From positions 107,617 through 171,616 of the forward strand of contig JAPDOI010001511.1 of NCBI GenBank assembly GCA_029168955.1: DNA of 64,000 nt. Direction: 5' to 3'. Below the pieces are notes generated by a model. The model had not been told where the DNA came from. It did no database searches and saw only the letters and a program-made list of their open reading frames with translations. Shown here in pieces: positions 11,801 through 23,800 of this stretch. The DNA comes from Aplectana chamaeleonis. Taxonomy: Eukaryota; Nematoda; Chromadorea; Rhabditida; Cosmocercidae. A program made the translations under genes and the position numbers. How positions within the stretch are numbered: the first letter of the stretch is position 1; every line of letters starts with the position of its first letter.

Positions 11801-14800
11801 CATAAATAATATTGATCTTTTGTGTTATCGTACGGGGTGTGTACAAAAATCGAAATCAGAATTTTTACCGAAGTTTCTGTTTTTACCGTTTTTACCGAGA
11901 AAAACTTTCGGTAAAAAATTTACAGAAAATATTTTTCCGCGCACCCCTGGACCGGACCATAATATCAAAAATTGCCTCTGAGGTTGGACTGTGCCTTTAA
12001 GGGTGAATTCGTGGGTAGTACGTGGTGAAGAAAAATTTGAAAAAAATCTTCCCAATATTGGTACAGATAAAACAGTTCGAGGCGACCATGGTGGCCGCTT
12101 GAAGAGAATGCGCTCACTAATTTTCCTTGTTTTTCCAATTTTTCGTTCTACCGGGTGGTCTATAGGGAAAGCCCAACATACATAAACGTTACTCTATCCA
12201 TCCCCTAAGTCTCTTAATCGAACTTTTTCAGGACGTCTCCTACCTCGAAGGGTCCTCCCTCTTAAGAGAATCGGAATAGAAAATTATCAAAAGGGTACCT
12301 ACCGCTGCAACGTTTCCTCTCCCAAATTTGATAGCGCGATAGGTAATAGCCCATGAAGTCCTTGCTCCTTTGGTGTCGCTTAACTTTCTCAGTGTGGCTT
12401 TTCACATAAAGGTTGCGATGTGCGATAAATTTCGCTGCATCAGTTCCACCAGGTAGAGGAAACTCTGATAAAAGGTGTCATGCAGGAATGAATAATATGG
12501 AGGAAAAACTTACGGTTCACATTTCCTGCTAACGTTCCCCAGAAGCTCTCATCTGCCACGATGGTCGGTTCAAGAAACTTCAGCAGCGTACGAGAAATGG
12601 GGCTCTGATTATGGCTGGAGCGGTAAAAGAGAAAATAATCGTAGGTGTGCACCATACTTGGGCAAATTGATTTTTTTTTATTAAACGACTCTTCAAGTTA
12701 GCCAAAATTCACAATTTATCGAATGATCGACTTCTCGATGTATCCGTAGTTTCAGTTTCTCAAGTGACTGACTTTCCAAACATGTCGGAAATCAAGTTTT
12801 TTCAAATGGTCGCCTTTTTGATTTATCCGTAATATCAGCTTTCCGAACAGTCGCACTAAACCGGTTCAAGCGAAGTCGACTTTTTTTAATTGGATGATTT
12901 AATCATTTGATTCGGCCCAAGTATAGCTTGCACGAGTGCTGGAGTCTGTCATATCTCCTCAGCACGAGGTCCTTTATTCTGAACATTTTACTGAACTCAC
13001 CTGAACGATCATATCTGCAGCTGCTCTGGGCAGAGAGGCGGAAAGGGACGATTTGAAGAGTGGGAGAGGAGCCGCTTCCGCCTGTCAAAATACGAAAATT
13101 CCACAGCTAGAATGACGAAGCTCACGATGAATTATTTCATAATGACTTTTTTGACACAGTTCGACATAGTTCGCGCGACCAGCGACAGTGCATACCCTCA
13201 ATTCCATAAATATACCAACACCCCCGAAATCGCTGATTCAGGCGCTCGGAAGAATTTTTGAACTATGAAAGTGTCACCACCATTATCTACGACTCCGAAA
13301 ACCGTAGCATCAATTGTAGATAGTATTTTTGCAACAATTTTACACATTTCATGAAACAGAGCACGATTTTTCACCGTTGCATAAATATACCAATACTTGA
13401 GAAAAAAAAAGAAATTTGCGGGGAAATTCTGGAAAAGTTCGCCCGTTTCACACAGAGTATTGATAAAATGACTGAAGATGCGAAACATCCATTCAGGCCA
13501 CGCTCCTCCCGCCTATCTGGAGGAGGACAAATTCAAGCGAGGGCTCTGCACATTTGCTGGAGAAGGAGTGCGAAAAATCGCTAGCCAGCTGGGGCGATCA
13601 GCGGCCTGCATTTCAACTTTTCTGAGGGATCCAGAATCTGAAGGGACACGTAATAGCCCACATCGCCCTAGGATGCTATCGCGACAGGATGAACGTCAGA
13701 TTTCAAGAAGAGTTTCCAACGAAATGGTGCCCCTCTGAGGTTATCTCGGAGTTCTCACTTGGTGTTTCGAAGCAAACTGTGCTGCGCTCCATTTACCGTA
13801 ACGAACACATTAGGAAGGCTATAGTGAACAAAGCCCCTTGCTTGAAGGAACACCACAGAGCAGCTCGGCTTCGGTCTGCTCGCTTGAACATGACCAGGAA
13901 TTGGGACAAGGTGAGCCTTTTAGACTGTTTTAACTGATTGTAAGACTCCACAAAACTTTACGGCGTATTTCAGGCAATATTTTTTTCAATTTGGATGGTC
14001 CGGACGGAGAACGACATTACTGGAGAGGCCTGAGGGAAGAACCAGCCTTCTCTAGCTGTCGGAATTTCAGAGGAGGAAACTTCATGGTCTGGGCGGCATT
14101 CTAGGGCAGAGGTGCTGTGAGTTTGGCTTTCGTGAGTAGCAGGATTCACTCCACTGAGTACCAGGAAGTCTTGTAAAGCCATTTGCCACCATTCCTGCAC
14201 CGCAGACGGCGTTAGGGGTGCTGCTTTGCCCAAAACAACGCGAGAAACCACGTCAGTCGCTTTACCCAGTCTTGGTTTGAGGCGAGGAGCGTCGCGATTT
14301 TGTCTTGGCCTGCTGTCAGTCCAGACTAAACCCTATGAAGAACTTGTGGGGTATCACTGTTCAGAGAATTTTCTCGCATGGAAGGAAGTACGACACCGTA
14401 GACGAGCTGAAGTTGGCTATGCTGGATGCGTGAAGAAGCTGCTTCGACGATGTCCTGCTGCAAAATCTTACCCGACGCCTACCTGACAGGATATTTGAAG
14501 TCATTTTTTCCAATGGTAGTCCTACTTCATATTTACAAGCTATTACGGATCGTGACCAATGTATGTTAATATATCTATAATTTTTCTAAAGTGTTCGTGT
14601 ATTTATGGAAAGGTCAAAAACCGTGTTCTGGTCCAGTAAATGAGTAAAATAGTGGCAAAAAGGCTAACTCCAATGAATACTACGGTTTTAGGGGTTGTAT
14701 AATACGGTGGTAACACTGCCACGGCTCAAAAATACTTTCGAGTGACAAAATCGGAGATTTTGGGGTGTTCGTATACTTACGGAACGTTGTGTATCAAACA

Positions 14801-17800
14801 CATCGATTTGTGGTCGATATGGATGGTAAAAATTGCGTCGCGTCGCTCGTCGCTTGAATTATGAACCCGGTATTTATTAGTGCAATCTTTCCTCTCTGAG
14901 ATGAATCAGTGGTAATTACTCTAAGGTATATACGATAATCGGTATATACGATAATCGACTACAGGCAAAGTTCTACCCCTTATCCCAGTGTTAGAGCCGG
15001 TTACGAGCTCGTTATAACCTCTAACCGCTATATGACTGTGTGTGTGCACTTCCGTCAAGCCTTGTAGCCTATCCTTGCATCATTATACACCAATTCCAAA
15101 TTGAAGCTCGGAAGATGTAGGCTTGCTTAATAAGCAAGAAACTACATAGGGAAGTACTTCAAACTTGGAGGTCGTGACGCCAGGTGGCAAACGGTAGGAG
15201 TGATTAAAGGTAGAAGTGGAGACACGGACGTAACACCACCTAGCGTCACGGCCCTGGTATGCAGGTTTATATGCAGCATGACGTCCAATAGCTTCCGACC
15301 TCCTCCCGCTCTCGTTCTTTGCCGTGCTGCATGGGTAGTGGTGGTGGGTCTAGGCAAGCGTGTTTGAAGGCATTATGAGGGGCTGAGAATCACTTCGAAT
15401 CTCTTATATTTAATCGATTATCTGAGCCTGACTGAGATCCTGGAAAAGTTCGGGGTTCTGAACCTGCGCCCGCCTAGAATGGTGGCACAAAAGAGGCGTG
15501 GCTGGAGTCTGACCGCTTTCAATGTTTCTTGGAAGATTTTTCTCCGAGAAATAATGATTTTTTGTGGGGCTTTCCGCTAAAGTCCTCTTATTTGTTTGTA
15601 AACCCTTAACAACAGCAATAAAAATCGAGGCACGATTTTTTACATGTACAGCCTCTCGTCCATTAAAGTTTCAGAGGCACTGCGTGCTAGATACAAACCT
15701 CTGAATCGCATCGGTCAACGTTAGCAGTGTGATGGTATTTCCTTTTATTGTAAATCAGTGGTCAAACTTGACAGTTATGAGATTTTGAGAGTTCCTGTCT
15801 ATAGAAATAGCCGCCGTGTAATACTGTCGTTTTTTCGAAACTATCGATTTCATTGATTTTTTTGTTGCAAAACTCAATAAAAGACTATAGAAGTGGATCC
15901 CATCGATGGAGAGCCTCCAATAACCACTGCAAGTTCAATTTAGCCACTGATATCTTACCGTAGAGTGAAATAACCACCACACTGCTAGCGCTGACCAATG
16001 AGTTTAGTGCTTTGTGCGTTAGAGGCGGACCACCAGTGAATTTTCTTTTTATCGCCAAAGAATTTCTCCAATTTTTTTTTGATTTTAGTCGCGTTGTAGT
16101 CGCTCCAGTGGGCATTCAGAGTTCAGAATGAAGTCTAAAAAGTCGCCGATGAGAGCCTGAAGGTCGACCTCTGATCAGCCTTGAATATGCGCGCCGCGTT
16201 CATCTACACGTTGGACAGCCTAAACTTCTAACTGTTTTGAAGGGTATCTACACTGGGTGAGTTTCGAAACTTCCTTTATGATTTTTCAGGAGCGAGGATT
16301 CGAAATCGTTGAACGTCTCATAGTGATTTCATATAGTTTGAATAATTATTAGTTCATTGACTAGAATCATAGGTTATCGACCGTGAGCGGTAAGTCATAA
16401 GCAGCGACGAAACTTGAAAACGAGACGCCTCATGTATTTTGGTCTCTTCCGTTCCTGGCGTTTTTTGGCGATTTTCTTCCGTTTCCGAAAATCTTGGAAA
16501 AGATTCCCGAACATCCTTGCTCAATACCGTCGCTCGTATTATCGTCAGTTCCTCTCAAAAAGGAAGCCGCGCTCAGCAGTCCGACGCGAAATCTTTCGAT
16601 AAGTAACCATGGCGTTCTCGCACGCAATTGTGCGATTTCCTGATCACTCTAGACTTGCTCCTGTCGCTCAAAGTCACACTTATCCTCTAGTACAAAAATC
16701 ACGTCATCATTGATGAGCTCCTCTGAGACACTATGTAAGCTGTTTCAAGGCAAACCAAATCACTTCGTTTGGAGCAACTTCCTCAAATCGAGAAAGGCAA
16801 AGCGCTCAGACAGGAATGTCGGGTCGCCCAGGCGGATTTGCCTTTTTTCGCCGCGGCGAATGCAGCCATGGTGATTCCCCAGACGATTTTCTCGGCAAAG
16901 CACGTTTTCGCTCACCCGGGGGACCACCAGAGGCGTGAGTTGAAATGCACTCGGTGCAGTGGCAAACCTGAGACGTAGAAAAACCCGCCTAATTTCCGGA
17001 ATTTTAAATTCATCCACTGGATTTCGCAATTTCTTTTCATGGCTACGCTGGTTTCATTCTGATTCTTGTCCTTGCCAATCCGCTTCTTCCAGTACCTATC
17101 CACATACTTTTTTTTCTCTTCTAGTGGTGTGTTGTTCAGATGAAGGCAATTAACGCTGTATCCATGCCGGCTTCGCAAAAAGGTCAATTTCCTGCGAGAA
17201 ATCGAGTGGCGTCAAGACCGACGTCAACTGGTGGTACTTCGCGAGCTCCGCTCTGGCTACTAACAACTACATGATGAAGACGAAATACCTATTGACCAAG
17301 AGGAAAACTATGTGCAAGGTTTTGAATTTTTCAACCTGCTGCATACAAACGCAGCTCAACAATCGATATTCAGTTGACGTGAATCAGCGTGCCGACCTGA
17401 CCTTCAGTTCCGATTATGGAGACGACGAACCAGAAATCACTTTGTTATTCCTCTGCATACAAGGGATCGCAGTCAACATTACCAACGCAGCTTCGTTCAT
17501 CCTCCAACAAATAGATCAAAACCTGCTCAGTCAACGCTTACGTATATGATGTAGATACGTTTGAAGATCTGATAACCTCGATCTCTTACCGAATAATGTC
17601 ATTTTCCAGGCCTTCATCAACTCAGACGAAAGTCTGATAATTCAAAAGTTCGTGTGCAACGAGTCTGAAGGGGAAAACGAAAGTGTCTGAAAACTGAGAT
17701 GTTAATCGCGTTTAGTTGAGAGTTGGCCTTATTACTGCGCTATTGATTCAAGCAACTCTCATACTGATGTTTTAGGGTGATGTCAGGGCCGTACAAGCTG

Positions 17801-20800
17801 CTAAGCAGTTATGCGAGATGAAAAGAAGCTTGGAGACTCGTATGACCAGAGAGGCGAAGACAACGGTCGAGGTGAATATTGTTCATCCTTGTCTACTTTC
17901 GGGTTCTCTAATTATCAACTCAGGTTTCACTCAACGATCTTGGACTGCAATAGCGCCCCCGAGCGAACGACTCAGCGCTGCAGCAAGTGTAATCATTTTG
18001 CGATTCGTCTTGCTTAGAATGAGTTTTTTTTTCGGATCGTTCAATTTTTCTGTAGCGCTACCTATTTAAACTGAGATAACGTAATACGCTATTATCTTTC
18101 CGCAATATTGGAATCGAAAAACAGTTTTTTCAGCTCACAGTTTCGCCGCGGGCAATTCAAGATTTCGCTGTCCGTGTAAATGGAGCGCGCTAAAAAGCCT
18201 CCCCTTAATATTGAAAACACGCTCATCTGTGAGATATGTGTGTCATCAGTCGCTTTCATTACGATACTACAGAGTTTCAGATTTTGTATTATATGGCCTT
18301 GGATTCGGTTACGCTAAGCTTCTTGACGTGGATGCTGCATCGTCCTCGCACTCAAGGTAATCTGGATTAATTCATTGCTCTCTTTTCGTTTCTAAACATC
18401 TCCCAATTTTTCAGGTTTTTAATATCTCTGGGACGAAGCGACGAGGAACGCTCGATCAACCTCGAAGTTCAAATTCCGGCATAAATGTGCATATCATTGT
18501 TCTATATCACAAAAAAATTTTGCAGCATAAAGCGAAGAGGGAGCGACTGGATGGTGGTAGCGCACAGGCGTTTCGTTTGCAAATAGTGAAGACCAGGAGG
18601 TTAAATTGTGATTTCGCAGCGACGCTATTAAGCTCAACCCTGTTTGTTGCTATCGTCTTGAAAACAGGTCATTCGATGTGCTATTTAGTCGTTTAAACCA
18701 CTTGTTGTTGTCTGTTGTCGTTACGTATTGTATTCTTGAATGTAGTTCCTGCTAGTTAGCGTGTCTCTGCGACCGGTGGTGCTGCTCGCTGGGTTGTTTA
18801 TACCAGAGTAGATTGTTTCTTGTTAGATACTCTGCTATTTCGGGTGGGTTATGACGAGTGCTGGCAACCGGTAGTTATTGCCCATTTTGTATTGGATGAA
18901 TTCTTGCCATTCTTGTCTAACATCAATTATGTAGGTAACATTGTTGCTTATTGAATATCAATGAAGAGTCTAGTGTTGATTCTTCTTTGTGTTGTTCAGT
19001 AGTGTTCGGAAGTGCTATTAATCGATTTTTCCAGTGATTGCAATATTCCATTCTGCGCTTCTTAGTCTGAGGATTCACTGGAGATATAAGGATCATTCGG
19101 AGTTAATTTGGGTCACCAGAAGTAAATGCTGGTTGCCCGGAGTATACATAGCTCGGTTGGATGGGCTCAGGTCTTCTGAGTAGATTTAGGTAACCCTGGT
19201 TAGAGAAAGGTGATCCGGAGTGGATTGAGGTCTCCTAGGGATGGAGGGGGTGACCGGAGGGTGATTCGGACCACCCTAGAGGGATTCGGGTCACCCGGGG
19301 TTATCGTGGGGGACCAACACGTGGGTAGTTGCAACTGGTGATACCCCCTTCACTAAGCCGGGTGATTCCCCATTCCTGTCTGAGCGGAGCGCCTTCTGTT
19401 TCTCGCGGTGCTTCTCGGTCAATAGTCGGGCAACATGAATGGCATCGATGGTGATGTAACTAGCAGCGAAACCACATTGGATGCCTATGAGTTCGGCGGT
19501 TTTATGGATTGGACGATCGAAAACACTTTAAAAGATTTTGATGCTGTGAGACAGCAAGGGTAGTGGACGTCAATTAGCGCAACCTGCCGAAGTTGTTGAT
19601 CCAAAAAGGGCGCAGTGCTGTGATCGGTACGTGAAGGGGTAACTTCCAGATGAATGAAAAACTTAGCGAAATTTCATGATTCGGTTAATGAACTGATATT
19701 AAAATGCTTTCGTACCGATGATTACGAACTATGTTTGCGGATTGGCCAGCGGAGGCCCTGCGCTCCCTCCCCCTTTCCCACCGCCCAAAGCTGAGCCGCA
19801 GCTCCATCTCCGTGATCATGACATCGTAAGCCTAACCCTGCCCCGCGCTTCGGCGGCTTGATCGAGCAACCCGTCTGTGGGGCATGCACTGATAAGGTAA
19901 TGCATAACTCTTGGTTGCCAACGGTTATCTTCGAAACGGTCGACAAACCGATACACTTCTAAAACTTTATCACGAATGAATTCATTAACTTCACTGCCAG
20001 CGTCGTTAGTGGTACAAGATTTTGGAGCTACTGCCGCTGCCCTCCGACTTTCTACCCAACCATCTTTTCTTTTTTTTGCAGGGATCCACACGTCTACGCT
20101 CCAGATCAATCCCCTACTTCAATTGCCACCCAACATTTTCCTTACCACCATGACTTCCTGCGCTAACTCATCATTTTTCCGCAAAGTTCAGCTTTATCTG
20201 AATTCTCTCATTTCTGTTCTCGCGGATGAACTTTCTCTGTTCAGAGAAACATACAGGGCTATGATGCCGCAAACTTGGAAGCTTAAGCTTCTCTTTTCAT
20301 TATCTTGGTTGCAACACAAGCACCGTAGAAGATAAACTGAAGCGCCCATGTTTTACTTTTCCAAGTACGGTTAAATTTTGAGCAGATGGTATGATTCATG
20401 AACACAACATGCATGCAAACCGATTCTCGCAAAGGTAAGGAGTGCCACAGATTAGATTCTTTGCAATATCGACCTTCAAAGAAGTGTGAACACACCAAAA
20501 GATACTGGTAACGCGTACCTTCCTGCCGTTGAGCCTGTTCATTCGAAACGGCAGAAACTCTGCGTTCACCGTGTTGTTGAACTTCTTGAATATTTCCACC
20601 ATTTCCCGATTAGTTTTCAAAGGTACATCGACACCAGAAAGATACTGAAATGCTTGCTTGAATGCCAGCAGAAGTTTGTGACATGCGCTGCGTCGGGGAG
20701 CGATCTCGCAGTTTTGTTGTTTCATTTTTATACCTGAAAAGAACTTAGTTTTAAAACGTACGATAAATTTCACTTTAAAAGCAGTGTTTACGATAATCTT

Positions 20801-23800
20801 CAAACTTGAGATTATTCGCTATATTGATTAAGTGGCCCTCCGGGTAGATCTAAAATGACGTAGAAATTGAGGAAAACGCACCAGAAGTACACGAAATCCT
20901 TAAAGCCACAGTCCAAGCTCAGAATCGATTTTTCGGTTTCCTGCCTACCTTGTAGAAAATTTCACGCTGATCACAATGGTGTCTCCAGAATCGCACAGAA
21001 CTCACTGCGAACTGAGTTATGGCTGTTCGGAAATTTTGAATTTGAACTGATAGAAGTTCGTGGACGAGTTGTCTCGAGTCTGTATTTTCTCGTTATTCGC
21101 AGCCATCGTTCTGTAGCAGGCTAGAATATAAAGCCAGACCGAAAACAAATCAAAGAACATAGATTTTGAATAAAGTCATTCGCGCGTCTCTTTCCTATTG
21201 ATGTCGGAAACCTGCCAGTGGGCGTTGCCCATTTTTTCTTTCAAGGGGGCGTGGCCGACTTTTTCCTAGCTTTTTCTTGCTTATTTGAGCGAATTGAGAT
21301 TTCGCGCTTGGCAGGGTTGCTACAGACGGCGACCGGACCAACATATCAGAAATAACCTCTGAGGTTGGACTGTGCCTTTAAGTATCACCCCGCCTCTTAA
21401 AGGCAGGGTTCTCGATAAAATCGGTTGTTGTGCTATCCCCATGGAACGGTAGATCTGGCCATCACAAAAGCGAAAATAAGTAAAAAATTGGAGAAAAAAC
21501 GCTCAGTAACGAGTTATTGATTGGTGTCCTCCGCCCCAAATATCGAGATTTGTGTAAAAGCCTGTTTGTCAACTCACATTTTACTTCTAAAGTAATTTCT
21601 GAGCATTTCTGGAGACTACTGAATACCTTAGCAGCAAAATAAAAGGAGGAAAAGCATGCATTAATGAAAACCTCGTTAATTAGGGCCGGCCGACACCGGT
21701 AATTGGTCGTTATACTTTGTTTTGGAGCGTTTTTCCCGCGAATGTCCGGCGTTTTTCACTTATTTTCACTTTTCTGATGACTAAATCGACATTCTCATGA
21801 AGAGAACTCTAAACTCGTTTTTACCGCGAACGGTGCCTTAAACAATCACAGGAAGGTTCTTTGTGATAATGAAATCTTTTGTGAAGCCGTCCTTTTAAAA
21901 TTTCTATTCTCTATTGCTCCGTTTTTTCCTTAGGGCCCTAACTAATCCTGCTTTGCGTGAAATGTTCTTCTATTTTCGATAGACCCAATTTTCCATCGGT
22001 GACAACCACCATGAACATGTTCATCCAATCGGACAACTAGTCCATGTTAGAGAATAATTTCACTGAACTACGTTTTAATGCGTTTCTTGCCGTTTCTTCG
22101 TAATTTTGGTGACATTTTGAGGCCAACGCATAGTTTTATGTAGAAAACTCGGGAACGAAAATCATCGTGAATTGTGCCTTTAAAGCAGCACGAAGCGAGT
22201 TTGCTTCGGATGCGTAATCCATTCGGTATGAGCCATACTACTAGTGGAAGGCTTTTGTGTGACAACAAAACACTACCTGATAGTACCTCCATGGTGTAGA
22301 CCTCTTCGACAACGATTCCAGGCAAGCAAATGTTGAATTAATAATCTCAAATGATCCCCACTTCACTTTCGGTCTTGGCTAAACATTATCAAATTTATGC
22401 TTAACTATGGGCGCAACCATTCGTTCAATCTATAGAAAACTCACCAACGTTTGCACATTACTGAAACATTTGTCAACTTCATTCATAAAGGTTTTGAATA
22501 CTGGATTAGCATCACCGCTAACAGCTATACAGTATTCGTTTTGAGGTCGATAGAATGCGCTCAGCATGAAGAGCACCTGAAAAGCAATGCTGGTATCAAC
22601 TATCCCAAACCGCGGTCAAGTCTGTAGTTTGAAGGGGAAGGTCCTGATTTAGTTCAGGGAGTAGGTAGATCCGCGTACTATTATGGTGGCCACTGCTAGT
22701 CACATTGCACGGATCACTCAGCAGCCAGCGCGCACGTCGCATGCGCCGATCGATCTTCACATATCCTGCGGCACACACGAATTCCGGGGCTGCTGATTGG
22801 CCCGCAGACATAACAGTAGCGTTGGCTTCCACTACAGTCTATAAAACGGCGGAATTCATCACGTGGTTCCTACGCGTGCTGGTGCGGAGCGGAGGTTAGG
22901 GACAGTGAGAGAGCGTAGGGCAGACGGAGGCCGAGGCGTCGCGCGCGCCGCTCGCACCTCGAATGATGTGAATCACGACGTTTTATAGAGGGTATACTGT
23001 GTGTGAAACCTGCGACGGAGACATTGGCACAGCTCTGGAAAAAACTCTGGGGGATCTCTAGTGAGCTTTTGATTCCTATCATCACCAGCAGCGGAGCGCT
23101 GAGCCTCGGTGAATATGACCAGCGATAAGGATCGAGAAGACCGCTCCTAGCTGTGATAATCAAAATCAATGGCTTCTCAAAAATGCCCCAGAGTTTACGC
23201 AGTATCGAATACTAAGCCGCAATAATACTGAACGAATCGCGAACACGTGTCCCACCGGTGGGACATGCTTTTCGAGAATCGACTTCTATGCCACAAAGAC
23301 GAGTTTTCAAACCTGCTCATGTTTAATGTATTAAACTATCCTAGACTTGATTACGAAAGTCGAACAGGGTCAGGCGAGCGATGCCGAGCTGGACAACGGG
23401 GGTAGGACGTAAAATTTTTTGAAATTCTTTGTGGGGAGACGTAAGCATTTCGGGCTAAAACCAACTCTTTCTGTGAGGAAAACAGGTCTTAGAATGAGAG
23501 GTTCGGATGCGGCTGTTTTACGTATTGTAACAGCAACAACAAGTTGAAAGAGAGCATTAGTACAGCACCACAACATTACATGCGAGGAAAGCATTTATAC
23601 ATAAAAAGCATGCTTCGTAAACTGGACAACGTATGACTTCCGTTTTCGGTTAAGTCTGACGCATGCACCAGGCGGTTGGCCGTGCGGTCTTGGCGGCCTC
23701 ACTGGAGAATGGTGTTTCGATTCGTGCGGGGTGATCTATCATGGCAGCCCCGTCCATTCATCAGACTAAAATTATTACGCGAACTCTACATCCCCCCTCT

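Larger units (their letters stand above)
20775..22183. mobile_element. TTAA-flanked MITE hosting two further MITEs
   Basis: Outer ends TTAAAAGCAGTGTTTACGAT and ATCGTGAATTGTGCCTTTAA pair. Removing 20900-21381 and 21397-21842 leaves a sequence collinear with 6733-7224 (GCACCAGAAG, ACGAAATCCT, AGTATCA.CCCGCCTC, GTGA.AATGAAATCTT). Confidence 0.85.

Noticed and set aside
16760..17029. GC-rich block open on both strands
   Set aside because: Several frames are open and none joins in phase to the gene at 17140.
20082..20335. Plus-strand frame after a TTTTTTTTGCAG acceptor-like site
   Set aside because: The strong acceptor is attractive, but it lies in an intron of the minus-strand GT14 gene next to LINE debris and has no family or downstream splice partner.
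20396..20725. An ATG-started 109-residue minus-strand frame after a TTCTTTTCAG site
   Set aside because: Only its middle (20644-20519) is GT14 exon. The upstream part is intron, since the previous exon joins exactly at GCATTTCAG, and the downstream part runs past the GTACGC donor.
23665..23760. Possible SINE or tRNA gene
   Set aside because: B-box-like sequence only; no foldable cloverleaf and no second copy in the window.
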